From contig NZ_JAATVU010000006.1 of assembly GCF_013184745.1 (NCBI RefSeq), positions 1 to 64,000 of the forward strand: a stretch of 64,000 nt of DNA. Direction: 5' to 3'. The notes beneath the pieces were generated by a model. The model ran no database searches, had not been told where the DNA came from, and saw nothing but the letters and a program-made list of their open reading frames with translations. The translations under genes and the position numbers were made by a program. Positions 44,291-52,286 of the stretch are shown one piece after another (the stretch's first letter is position 1; every line of letters begins with the position of its first letter). The stretch comes from Mangrovicoccus sp. HB161399. GTDB lineage: Bacteria > Pseudomonadota > Alphaproteobacteria > Rhodobacterales > Rhodobacteraceae.

Positions 44291-45111
44291 CCGACCGCGT
44301 CTTCGTCTCCAACCTCTGCCTGCATGCCCATCACGGGGTCTTCCCCGAGGAGAAGCGGCTGGGCCAGAAATTCTATCTCGACATCGAGTGCGGCCTCTCT
44401 GTCGCCGGTGCCGCCAACCAGGACGATTACGGCCAGACGGTCTGCTATGACGGGCTCTGCAAGCTGGCGCAGGAAGTCTCCTCGGCCGGTCCCTTCGACC
44501 TGATCGAGACGCTGGGCGACCGCATCGCCGGCGCGATCCTGGAACGCCACCCGCTGGTCTCCTCGGTCCGCGTCATGATCCGCAAGCCGGCCGCGCCGAT
44601 CGCGGCGATGCTGGACCATGTCGGCATCGAGGTGTCGCGCCGCCGCCGCTACCGCGTGGCCTTCTCGCTCGGCACCAACATGGGCGAGAAGGAGCACAAC
44701 CTGCGCACCGCGCTGGCCCATCTCGTCGCCCAGGACGGGGTGGAGCTCGACGCCGTGTCGAAATTCCACAAGACCGCGCCCTGGGGCAAGATCGACCAGG
44801 ACTGGTTCCTCAACGCCTGCGCCACCGGCTGGTCCACGCTGGAGCCGCTGGCGCTGATGAAGCTCTGCAAGCGGATCGAGCTGGTGGTCGGCCGGGTGCC
44901 GTCGGACCGCTGGGGGCCGCGGATGATCGACATCGACCTGCTGCATGCCGACAACCTGCGGATCGACACGCCCGAGCTGACCCTGCCGCACCGCGAGATG
45001 TTCAACCGCGCCTTCGTGCTGGAGCCGCTGGCCGAGATCGCGCCCGACCTGGTGATCTGCGGCCGCCCGGTCGCGGCCGAGGCCGACCGCGTCGTCCAGG
45101 CCCAGATCTGA
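44287..45111 (+). CDS. folBK: Fused dihydroneopterin aldolase and HPPK (folB-folK fusion)
   Basis: A 274-residue bifunctional enzyme. Residues 1-about 118 are FolB (VFVSNLCLHAHHGVFPEE, and the DYGQTVCYDGLCKL block), converting dihydroneopterin. Residues about 122-274 are FolK (YRVAFSLGTNMGEKEHNLRTAL, WGPRMIDIDLL, LPHREMFNRAFVLEPLAEIAP; cut as WGPRMIDIDLLH and RAFVLEPL), pyrophosphorylating the product. The fusion gives substrate channelling and is the last gene of the operon; ATGA overlap with pabC. No folP (dihydropteroate synthase) is in the window. Confidence 0.93.
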   Translation: MTDRVFVSNLCLHAHHGVFPEEKRLGQKFYLDIECGLSVAGAANQDDYGQTVCYDGLCKLAQEVSSAGPFDLIETLGDRIAGAILERHPLVSSVRVMIRKPAAPIAAMLDHVGIEVSRRRRYRVAFSLGTNMGEKEHNLRTALAHLVAQDGVELDAVSKFHKTAPWGKIDQDWFLNACATGWSTLEPLALMKLCKRIELVVGRVPSDRWGPRMIDIDLLHADNLRIDTPELTLPHREMFNRAFVLEPLAEIAPDLVICGRPVAAEADRVVQAQI

Positions 45112-45123
45112 CCGCGGTGCCCT

Positions 45124-45146
45124 CCCTCTCCCCGCCGGGGAGAGGG
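45124..45146. repeat. Short stem-loop repeat copy 1 (between folBK and GntR gene)
   Basis: CCCTCTCCCC (45124-45133), loop GCC, GGGGAGAGGG (45137-45146), followed by CCGGGGCGAGGGGGCGCC. The same element with a TGC loop is at 51085-51109. Both lie between convergent genes, 10-13 bases after a plus-strand stop, so it may terminate transcription as well as be a dispersed repeat. Confidence 0.65.
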
Positions 45147-45168
45147 CCGGGGCGAGGGGGCGCCGGGA

Positions 45169-45918
45169 TCATTTCATCCGCTGGACATAGCGCGTCCGGC
45201 CGGGATCGAACCAGGTCCGCGAGTACTCCACCGGCGCGGCTTCCTGCGCCCAGCCCAGCCGCTCGACGAAGCCGCAGCAGTCGTCCGGCGCCTGCCCGAA
45301 ATTCTCCGGCGCCCAGTGCGGCACGCGCCCGACGGATACCCGGTCCTCGGCCCGGCTGATCCAGAAGCCCAGCTCCATCCGGTAGAAGCGGTAGAGCGAA
45401 TCCTGCAGCCGCTCGGGGTCCACGGCGCCGCTCCCGCGGTCGAGCCATATCTCCTCCAGAGCCGCCGGGATGCCGTCGAGACGGCGCAGCCGGCGGATCC
45501 GCGTCGCACGGTCCGAGCGGCCGAAGGCCGGCAGGTCCGCGGGCTTCTCGATCTCGGCCGTGCCCAGCACCTCCGCAGTCGGCAGCCCGCCGCCCTCGGG
45601 CAGCTCCAGGCGGAACATCGAATAGATGCTCTTCGCCCCGTCGGTCATCCGCACGTAGTTCCCCGAGCCCTGCACCCGGCTCAGCAGCCCCTGGCGCTCC
45701 AGCTCCGCCAGCCCCTTCCGCAGCGTCCGCACCGTGGTGCGGAACTGCACCGCCAGGTCGCGCTCCGGCGGCAGGCGGATGCCGTCGGGCAGTCGCCCCG
45801 ATGCGATGTCGCGCGACAGCGACTCCGCGATCTGCAGGTAGAGCGGGATCGCCGCCCCGGTTCCGGCCGTTTCCGCCACGCGCTCCGGGCCTCCCCTCCC
45901 GATGGATTGATGCACCAT
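45169..45918 (-). CDS. GntR family transcriptional regulator, UTRA/HutC subfamily
   Basis: A 249-residue regulator. The winged helix reads AESLSRDIASGRLPDGIRLPPERDLAVQF, cut here as DIASGRLPDG and PPERDLA, then VRTLRKGLAELERQGL. The C-terminal UTRA ligand domain ends with GFVERLGWAQEA. UTRA regulators sense small sugars or acids. It is divergent from the monooxygenase/reductase pair. ATG at 45918 is embedded in the inverted repeat at 45908-45930, indicating autorepression. Confidence 0.9.
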   Translation of the reverse strand: MVHQSIGRGGPERVAETAGTGAAIPLYLQIAESLSRDIASGRLPDGIRLPPERDLAVQFRTTVRTLRKGLAELERQGLLSRVQGSGNYVRMTDGAKSIYSMFRLELPEGGGLPTAEVLGTAEIEKPADLPAFGRSDRATRIRRLRRLDGIPAALEEIWLDRGSGAVDPERLQDSLYRFYRMELGFWISRAEDRVSVGRVPHWAPENFGQAPDDCCGFVERLGWAQEAAPVEYSRTWFDPGRTRYVQRMK

Positions 45919-45930
45919 TGATCTGCATCA
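45908..45930. promoter_or_regulatory. Inverted repeat overlapping the gntR (UTRA) start codon; candidate operator
   Basis: TGATGCA (45908-45914) and TGCATCA (45924-45930) form a perfect 7-base inverted repeat with a 9-base centre; the start codon of the minus-strand regulator lies inside. It is 50 bases before the plus-strand monooxygenase gene and is a plausible HutC-type operator for both. Confidence 0.5.
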
Positions 45931-45979
45931 TGGACGCTGCTACCCAACCTGTAAATGCCAAGGAACCGGAGAGGAACCC

Positions 45980-47134
45980 ATGACTGTCGTTCCCGTCACG
46001 TCCGCCGGACTCGACGCCGCAGAAGTGTCTTGGTTCGCGGCGCTCTGTTCGGACGACTACCAGTTCCTCGGCGTGCCCGACGGCGCGCTGCGCTCCTCCT
46101 GGAAACATTGCTCGCAGATCGTGCGGACCGCCGAGGCGCAGGGATTCCGCAACATCCTGTGCCCCTCCTCCTGGCAGGTCGGGCAGGACACGCTCAGCTT
46201 CGTCGCCGCCTGCGCGCCGGTGACCTCGAAGATCAACCTGCTGGCCGCGGTGCGCTGCGGCGAGATGCAGCCCGCGATGCTGGCCCGCACCATCGCCACG
46301 CTCGACCACATGCTGGAGGGGCGGCTGACGGTGAATGTCATCTCCTCCGACTTCCCCGGAGAAAAGGCCGGCAGTCGCTACCGCTACCAGCGCTCGCGCG
46401 AGGTGGTGGAGATCCTGAAACAGGCCTGGACCCGCGACGAGATCGAGCACGAGGGCGAGGTCTACAGCTTCCGCGGGCTCGGCACCGATCCGGCCAAGCC
46501 CTACCAGACCGGCGGGCCGCTGCTCTATTTCGGCGGCTATTCCCCGGACGCGCTGGAGCTTTGCGGCCAGCATTGCGACGTCTACCTGATGTGGCCCGAG
46601 CGCGAGGAGGAGCTCGCCGGGCGGATGCGCGCCGCCGCCGGGGCGGCGGCACGGCACGGGCGGACGCTGGATTACGGGCTGCGCGTCCATGTCATCGTCC
46701 GCGACACCGAGGCCGAGGCGAAGGAATACGCCGAATACATCGTCTCGAAGCTCGACGACGCGGAGGGCGCCGCGATCCGCGCGCGCGCGCTCGATGCCGG
46801 ATCCCTGGGCGTCAGCCACCAGGCGAAGGCCCGAGAGAGCGCCGATGCGCAGGGCTTCGTCGAGCCGGGCCTCTGGACCGGGATCGGCCGGGCGCGCTCG
46901 GGCTGCGGCGCGGCGCTGGTCGGATCGACCGACCAGGTGCTGTCTAAGCTGGAGCGCTACCGGGCCATGGGCATGCGCGCCTTCATCCTCTCCGGCTACC
47001 CGCATCTGGACGAATGCGAGCAGTTCGGCAGCCGGGTGCTGCCGCAGCTGAAGACCTGCTCGCTGCCGCATGAATACGGGCGGGTGCCGGCTGCGCCTCC
47101 CGCCACCCCCCTTGCCGCCGGAGTCCGCCGCTGA
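45980..47134 (+). CDS. LLM-class flavin-dependent monooxygenase, alkanesulfonate monooxygenase (SsuD/SmoC)-like
   Basis: A 384-residue enzyme of the bacterial luciferase superfamily. Typical features are NILCPSSWQVGQDTLSF, RTIATLDHMLEGRLTVNVISSDFPGEKAGSRYRYQRSREVVEIL (cut as GRLTVNVISSDFPGE and SRYRYQRSREVVEIL) and LWTGIGRARSGCGAALVGS. The ending ILSGYPHLDE is SsuD-like. It should need FMNH2 from a flavin reductase, which is not encoded nearby. It splits a carbon-sulfur or other C-X bond of a small substrate. Paired in translation with the aldo/keto reductase (TGATG overlap), it resembles the SmoC/SmoB pair of sulfoquinovose degradation. Confidence 0.82.
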   Translation: MTVVPVTSAGLDAAEVSWFAALCSDDYQFLGVPDGALRSSWKHCSQIVRTAEAQGFRNILCPSSWQVGQDTLSFVAACAPVTSKINLLAAVRCGEMQPAMLARTIATLDHMLEGRLTVNVISSDFPGEKAGSRYRYQRSREVVEILKQAWTRDEIEHEGEVYSFRGLGTDPAKPYQTGGPLLYFGGYSPDALELCGQHCDVYLMWPEREEELAGRMRAAAGAAARHGRTLDYGLRVHVIVRDTEAEAKEYAEYIVSKLDDAEGAAIRARALDAGSLGVSHQAKARESADAQGFVEPGLWTGIGRARSGCGAALVGSTDQVLSKLERYRAMGMRAFILSGYPHLDECEQFGSRVLPQLKTCSLPHEYGRVPAAPPATPLAAGVRR

Positions 47135-48024
47135 TGGAACGCGTCACCCTCGCCCATGACCTCACCTTCTCGCGCCTCGTTTACGGCATGTGGCGGATCG
47201 GCGACGATGCCGACACCTCGGCCAGGCATGTGCAGGCGAAGATCGAGGCCTGCCTCGCGCAGGGCATCACCACCTTCGACCAGGCCGACATCTACGGCGG
47301 CTACACGGCCGAGGCGATCCTCGGCGATGCGCTGCGCGCCAGCCCCGGCCTGCGCGACAGGATGGAAATCGTCACCAAATGCGGCATCGTCGCGCCGGTC
47401 GGGCGCCATGCCGATGCCAAGGCGAAGCATTACGACACCAGCCGCGCGCATATCTTCGCCGCGGTCGAGCACAGCCTCCGCGACTTGGCCACCGACCGGA
47501 TCGACCTGCTGCTGATCCACCGCCCCGATCCGATGATGGATCACGAGGAGACCGGGCAAGCGCTCGACGATCTCGTCGCCTCGGGCAAGGTCCGCGCGGT
47601 CGGCGTGTCGAATTTCCGGCCCTGGGACGTCGAGCTGCTGGAGTCGCTGATGTCGGAATCCCTGGTGACCAACCAGATCGAGATCTCGCTGGCGCGGCTC
47701 GCGCCCTTCACCGACGGCGACCTTGCCTTCCACCAGCGCCGCCAGGACGCCGTCATGGCCTGGTCGCCCCTGGGCGGCGGCAGCCTGATGGCGGAAAAGG
47801 GGCACCTGGCGGATCTGCTCGACGAGATGGCGCTGCATCACGGGGTCGACCGCGCCGCCATGGCGGTGGCCTTCCTGCTGGCGCATCCGGCGAAGATCCT
47901 GCCCGTGCTGGGCACGAACAGCCTCGGCCGGATCGCGCAGATCGGCGCGGCTGCCGGCGTGACGCTCGGCCGGCAGGACTGGTTCCGGCTCTACGAGGCG
48001 GCGCTCGGCCATGAAGTCGCCTGA
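47134..48024 (+). CDS. Aldo/keto reductase, YdhF/SmoB-like
   Basis: A 296-residue NAD(P)H-dependent oxidoreductase with the AKR catalytic tetrad visible in context: Asp and Tyr in DQADIYGGYTAE, Lys in VTKCGIV and His in LLIHRPDPM. The opening SRLVYGMWRIGDDADTS and GVSNFRPWD are typical of the YdhF-type group, which includes SmoB that reduces 6-oxoglucose. It is coupled to the monooxygenase gene. A substrate that is an aldehyde released by that enzyme is inferred. Confidence 0.85.
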   Translation: MERVTLAHDLTFSRLVYGMWRIGDDADTSARHVQAKIEACLAQGITTFDQADIYGGYTAEAILGDALRASPGLRDRMEIVTKCGIVAPVGRHADAKAKHYDTSRAHIFAAVEHSLRDLATDRIDLLLIHRPDPMMDHEETGQALDDLVASGKVRAVGVSNFRPWDVELLESLMSESLVTNQIEISLARLAPFTDGDLAFHQRRQDAVMAWSPLGGGSLMAEKGHLADLLDEMALHHGVDRAAMAVAFLLAHPAKILPVLGTNSLGRIAQIGAAAGVTLGRQDWFRLYEAALGHEVA

Positions 48025-48059
48025 CGCGCCGCGATTTTTTTCGCGCCGGGGTAGGGCGC

Positions 48060-48091
48060 TTCCCGTCCGGGTAAGCTAAGAGGGACGGGAA
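48060..48091. promoter_or_regulatory. Inverted repeat before the TRAP operon
   Basis: TTCCCGTCC at 48060-48068 and GGACGGGAA at 48083-48091 form a perfect 9-base inverted repeat with a 14-base centre, 26 bases before the dctQ-type start and close to its ribosome site. It may be an operator or a leader hairpin for the TRAP operon. It also lies 36 bases after the reductase stop. Confidence 0.4.
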
Positions 48092-48116
48092 CAAGGTCCC
48101 CGGGGGAGGAAATCGG

Positions 48117-48707
48117 ATGAGGCCGTTGATCGCGGCGGCGCGCCTCCTCGGCGCGGCCAATGGCTGGCTTCTCGGCATCGGCCGGGTCCTGGGCTGCGCG
48201 GCCATCGCCGCCATGGTCGCGGCGACGCTGCTGCAGGTGTTCTGCCGCTACGTGCTGGGCAATGCGCTGCCCTGGCCGGACGAGGCGGCGCGGTTCTGCA
48301 TGCTGTGGATGACCGGCCTGATGGCGCCTGCCGCCTTCCGCGCCGGCGGCTTCGTCGCCATCGACAGCTTGGACGCGCTGCTGCCCGGCCTCGCCTCCCG
48401 CCTGCTGCAGCTGGCCTTCCTCGCGATCTCGATGGCGGTCCTCGTGACCGGCGCGAAGATCGGCTGGAAGGAGGTCACCGGCATCGGCGGCCGCTTCGCC
48501 ACCGCCTCGCTCTACGTGCCGCTGTCGCTGTCCTTCGACCAGTGGCACCGGGTGCCGCGCAGCTGGATGATGCTGTCGCTGCTGGTCGGCATCTGGCTCC
48601 TGCTCCTCGTCAATGCGGAGCTGATCCTGCGCCGCATCGTGGCGCTGATGGGCGGCGAAGCCGGGCTGCCGCCAATTGCGGAACTCGGCCATGAGGGCGC
48701 GGAATGA
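48117..48707 (+). CDS. TRAP transporter small permease subunit (DctQ family)
   Basis: A 196-residue membrane protein with four helices and the conserved region FCRYVLGNALPWPDEAARFCMLWMT, cut as NALPWPDEAARF, diagnostic of DctQ. ATG at 48117 has GGGGGAGGA upstream. It forms the small membrane subunit of a tripartite sodium-driven uptake system with the following two genes; ATGA overlap with the large subunit gene. Confidence 0.92.
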   Translation: MRPLIAAARLLGAANGWLLGIGRVLGCAAIAAMVAATLLQVFCRYVLGNALPWPDEAARFCMLWMTGLMAPAAFRAGGFVAIDSLDALLPGLASRLLQLAFLAISMAVLVTGAKIGWKEVTGIGGRFATASLYVPLSLSFDQWHRVPRSWMMLSLLVGIWLLLLVNAELILRRIVALMGGEAGLPPIAELGHEGAE

Positions 48708-49996
48708 GCCTGATCTGGTTCCTTCCGCTCTTCCTGGTCCTGCTGCTGGCGGGGCTGCCGGTCTTCTTCGGCCTGCTGGCCGCGCCGGGGGCCATCCTGT
48801 GGCTGGCCGGGCAGGAGCGGGACATCACGCTGCTCTACCGCAACCTCTACAACGGCATGGACAGCTTCCCGCTGATGGCGATCCCGTTCTTCATGCTGGC
48901 GGGCGAGCTGATGAACCGCGGCGGCATCACGCTGCGCCTCGTGGAGTTCTCCCAGGCGCTGATGGGCCATCTGCGCGGCGGGCTGGCGCATGTCAACGTG
49001 CTGTCCTCGATGCTCTTCGCCGGGCTCTCGGGCTCGGCTGTGGCCGATACCTCGGCGCTGGGATCGATGCTGATCCCGGCGATGGAGAAGCAGGGCTATT
49101 CCCGCCGCTTCGCCGCCGCCGTCACGGCTGCAAGCTCGGTGATCGGGCCGATCATCCCGCCCTCGGGGATCATGATCATCTATGCCTACGTGATGGGGGA
49201 GAGCGTCGCCGCGCTGTTCCTCGCGGGCATCCTGCCGGGCATCCTGGTCGGGCTGGGGCTGATGGCGGTGGTCAAGCTGATGGCCGACCGCCACGGCTTT
49301 CCTGCCGCCGCGCGGAGATCCAGCTGGGGCGAGCGCGGGCAGGCGAGCCTCAGGGCCTTCTTCCCGCTGATGACGCCCGTCATCATCCTCGGCGGCATTC
49401 TCGGCGGCATCTTCACGCCGACCGAGGCCGCCGCCGTCGCCGTCGCCTATGCGCTGGTGATCGGCCTTTTCGTCCTGCGCACGCTGCGCCTGCGGGACCT
49501 GCCGGAGGTGCTGACCCGCGCCGGGCTGACCTCGGCTGTCGTCCTCCTTCTCGTCGGCGCGGCGATGTCCTTCAAGACCGTGGTCTCGCTCTCCCACGCG
49601 CCGGAGCAGCTGGCGGAATTCATCCTGTCGCTGACCGAAAACCCGTACCTGCTGCTCTTCCTGATCAACCTGCTGCTCTTCGCGGTGGGCATGTTCCTCG
49701 ATGCGGGCCCGGCAATCATCATCCTCGGCCCGATCCTCGGCCCGGTCTTCGACGGGCTGGGCGTCGACCCGGTGCATTTCGCCATCATCATGTGCGTGAA
49801 CCTGACCGTCGGGCTGGCCACCCCGCCGATGGGGCTGGTGCTCTTCGTCGCCGCCGCGGTCAGCCGCGAGAAAGTCGCCGCCATTGCCCGCGCCATCCTG
49901 CCTTTCCTTGCCGTGGAGGTCGCGGTGATCTTCCTCATCACCTTCGTTCCTGCCATATCCCTGACCATCCCGCGGCTGGCGGGATTCCTGGACTGA
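48704..49996 (+). CDS. TRAP transporter large permease subunit (DctM family)
   Basis: A 430-residue membrane protein with about 12 helices. Signature regions include PLMAIPFFMLAGELMNRGGIT, GLSGSAVADTSALGSMLIPAM, SSVIGPIIPPSGIMIIYAY and GGIFTPTEAAAVAVAYA (short forms given). These mark DctM, the ion-coupled transport channel. It follows DctQ directly and precedes the binding-protein gene by 24 bases. Confidence 0.94.
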   Translation: MSLIWFLPLFLVLLLAGLPVFFGLLAAPGAILWLAGQERDITLLYRNLYNGMDSFPLMAIPFFMLAGELMNRGGITLRLVEFSQALMGHLRGGLAHVNVLSSMLFAGLSGSAVADTSALGSMLIPAMEKQGYSRRFAAAVTAASSVIGPIIPPSGIMIIYAYVMGESVAALFLAGILPGILVGLGLMAVVKLMADRHGFPAAARRSSWGERGQASLRAFFPLMTPVIILGGILGGIFTPTEAAAVAVAYALVIGLFVLRTLRLRDLPEVLTRAGLTSAVVLLLVGAAMSFKTVVSLSHAPEQLAEFILSLTENPYLLLFLINLLLFAVGMFLDAGPAIIILGPILGPVFDGLGVDPVHFAIIMCVNLTVGLATPPMGLVLFVAAAVSREKVAAIARAILPFLAVEVAVIFLITFVPAISLTIPRLAGFLD

Positions 49997-50020
49997 CCGA
50001 GCATCAAGGGGAGGACCGAT

Positions 50021-51076
50021 ATGCTCAAGACCCTGAAACGGGCCGCGCTGGCGGCGATGCTGGCCGGGACCGCGCTTTCCGTGCAGGCGGCGGAGTACAC
50101 GCTGCGCGCGACCGCGAACTCGAACGAGACCGACGAGGACTACGACGGGCTCGTCGTGTTCGAGAACTACGTCGAATCCGCCTCCAACGGCGCCATCGAG
50201 GTCGAGCTGTACATCGGCACCCAGCTCTGCTCGAACGGCGCGGAATGCCTGCAGGGCGTGGCCGACGGCTCGATCGACATCTTCGTCTCCACCTCGGGCG
50301 GGGCGGCGGGGCTCTTCCCCTATGTCCAGGTGCTCGACCTCCCCTACCTGATGTCCGACGACCGCATCGCCGAGAAGGTGCTGTCCGGCGAGTTCCCCCG
50401 CAAGATGCGCGAGATGGCGCTGGAAGATTCCGGCGGCACGATCCGGCTGATGACCATCGGCAACACCGGCGGCTGGCGCAACTTCGCCAACACCCGGAAG
50501 CGGGTCGAGACCCCCGCCGACCTCAAGGGCATGAAGATCCGCACCGTCGTCGCCGACCTGCCGCAGGAGCTGGTCAAGGCGCTCGGCGCCTCGCCGACGC
50601 CGATTCCGTGGCCCGAGCTCTTCACCTCGCTGCAGACCGGCGTGGTCGACGGAACCAAGAACGGCATCACCGACATCATGAACATGAAGTTTCCCGATGC
50701 CGGGCTGAAATACGTGACGCTGGACGGGCATGCCTACATGGGCGCGCTGTGGTGGATGTCGCAGCAGAAGTTCAGGGAGATGCCCGAGCATCTGCGCCGC
50801 GTCCTGGTCGACGGGTTCTACGAGCTGCAGCAGGCGACCTTCGCGTCGCCGAAGCGCAAGTCCATCGCCGCCTACGAGGAATTCGTCGCCGATGGCGGCG
50901 ATCTCTACGTTCCGACGCCGGAGCAGAAGAACGAGTTCCGCAAGGCGGCCGACCCGGTCTATGACTGGTTCCGCTCCAACGTGGACCGCGGCAACGAGAT
51001 CTTCGACGCCTTCGCGGCGGCGGTCGAGACCGCGCAGTCCGAGCTCGATGCCGAGCGCGCCGCCGAGATGAAATGA
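50021..51076 (+). CDS. TRAP transporter periplasmic substrate-binding protein (DctP family)
   Basis: A 351-residue exported protein with a signal peptide ending near VQAAEY (residues 1-about 23). The family core is recognisable: LGASPTPIPWPELFTSLQTGVVDGTKNG, cut as ASPTPIPWPELF and LQTGVVDG. The ligand is an organic acid or similar anion held by a conserved arginine; Arg in GMKIRTV corresponds to that position. SD GGGGAGG precedes the ATG. It could serve the adjacent monooxygenase/reductase pair or the M20/M24 pair; neither is proven. Confidence 0.9.
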   Translation: MLKTLKRAALAAMLAGTALSVQAAEYTLRATANSNETDEDYDGLVVFENYVESASNGAIEVELYIGTQLCSNGAECLQGVADGSIDIFVSTSGGAAGLFPYVQVLDLPYLMSDDRIAEKVLSGEFPRKMREMALEDSGGTIRLMTIGNTGGWRNFANTRKRVETPADLKGMKIRTVVADLPQELVKALGASPTPIPWPELFTSLQTGVVDGTKNGITDIMNMKFPDAGLKYVTLDGHAYMGALWWMSQQKFREMPEHLRRVLVDGFYELQQATFASPKRKSIAAYEEFVADGGDLYVPTPEQKNEFRKAADPVYDWFRSNVDRGNEIFDAFAAAVETAQSELDAERAAEMK

Positions 51077-51084
51077 GCGCGCCT

Positions 51085-51109
51085 CCCTCTCCCCCTGCGG
51101 GGGAGAGGG
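51085..51109. repeat. Short stem-loop repeat copy 2 (between TRAP and M20 genes)
   Basis: CCCTCTCCCCC (51085-51095), loop TGC, GGGGGAGAGGG (51099-51109), then CCGGGGTGAGGGGGCGC, closely matching copy 1 at 45124-45146 including the 3' flank. It sits between convergent stops and may act as a bidirectional terminator. Confidence 0.65.
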
Positions 51110-51130
51110 CCGGGGTGAGGGGGCGCGGCG

Positions 51131-52282
51131 TCAGGCCGCCGGCGTCGCCGCCAGTTGTCCGAGCAGGTCGAGGCAGAGCTGCAGCTGCTCGAGGCTGACA
51201 TATTCGTCCGCCTTGTGCGCCTGGTCGATCGAGCCGGGACCGCAGATCACCGCATCGATGCCGAGCGACTGGAACAGCCCGGCTTCGGTGCCGAAGGGCA
51301 CCACGCCCGCGCCGTTGCCCCCCGTGAGCTTCAGCACGAGATCCCGCGCTGCGTTCTCGGCCATCGGCGTCAGCCCGACGACCTCGCCGATCGTCTCGGT
51401 CAGGATATCCGCCTCCGGCGCCACCTTCCGCATCTCCGGCAGCAGCACGTCCTCGGCAAACTCCGAGATCCCGCGCTTCACGAAGTCCAGGTCCTCCGGC
51501 ACCACCGGCCGGGTCTCCCATTCCAGCACCGCGCGGCTGGCGATCACGTTGTGCGCCACCCCGCCATGCAGCCCTCCGACATTGATCGTGCTCCAGGGCG
51601 GATCGAAGCGCGACCCCTCGGGCGCCCGCGCCACCAGCTCCCCGCGCAGCTCGAGCAGGCGCGCGACATAGCGGGCGGCATACTCCACCGCGTTCACCCC
51701 GCGCTCGGGCGCCGAGCCGTGCCCGGCCGTGCCCTCGAAGGTCACCGTGTATTCGCAGCAGCCCTTGTGGCCTTCGATCACCTGCATCATCGTCGGCTCG
51801 CCGATGATCGCGACCGAGGGCAGCACCTTGCGGTCCTTCAGCACCCCGACCAGCGCCTGCGCGCCGAGGCAGCCGACCTCCTCGTCATGGGTGAAGGCGA
51901 AATGGACCGGGCGGCCGGCATGCTTCAGCCGGTCCAGCGAGGCCAGGCAGGCGGCGATGAACCCCTTCATGTCGCAGCTGCCGCGGCCGTAGAGCTTGCC
52001 GTCGCGCTCCGCCATCGCGAAGGGATCGGAGCTCCAGTCCTGGTCGGCAACCGGCACCACGTCGGAATGGCCCGACAGCAGGATGCCCCCCGGCCCGTCG
52101 CCGCCCAGCACGGCATAGAGATTGGCCTTCCTGCCGGTCCCGTCCTCCATCACCTCGACCTTGGCCCCGGCTGCCGACAGCCGGTCGGCGATCCATCGGA
52201 TCGCGGCCAGGTTCGGCTCCGCGGAGACGGTTGGAAAGGCGATCAGCTGGCCGAGATAGCGGCGGCAGAGATCGAGTTGCAT
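51131..52282 (-). CDS. argE: M20 family amidohydrolase, acetylornithine deacetylase (ArgE)-like
   Basis: A 383-residue zinc enzyme. The metal-binding parts are GHSDVVPV, RGSCDMKGFIA and the Glu pair in THDEEVGCLGA. ArgE-type length and the C-terminal GPGSIDQAHKADEYV are as in acetylornithine deacetylases. It lies four bases downstream of the DoeA-like gene in the same operon, so its real substrate may be an N-acetylated diamino acid rather than acetylornithine. ATG at 52282 has AAGGAG upstream. Confidence 0.85.
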   Translation of the reverse strand: MQLDLCRRYLGQLIAFPTVSAEPNLAAIRWIADRLSAAGAKVEVMEDGTGRKANLYAVLGGDGPGGILLSGHSDVVPVADQDWSSDPFAMAERDGKLYGRGSCDMKGFIAACLASLDRLKHAGRPVHFAFTHDEEVGCLGAQALVGVLKDRKVLPSVAIIGEPTMMQVIEGHKGCCEYTVTFEGTAGHGSAPERGVNAVEYAARYVARLLELRGELVARAPEGSRFDPPWSTINVGGLHGGVAHNVIASRAVLEWETRPVVPEDLDFVKRGISEFAEDVLLPEMRKVAPEADILTETIGEVVGLTPMAENAARDLVLKLTGGNGAGVVPFGTEAGLFQSLGIDAVICGPGSIDQAHKADEYVSLEQLQLCLDLLGQLAATPAA

Positions 52283-52286
52283 CGGC

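Noticed and set aside
50021-51076. TRAP binding protein as ectoine-specific UehA/TeaA
   Set aside because: Sequence away from the family core does not resemble the TeaA sequence I recall; only adjacency to a DoeA-like gene suggests it.
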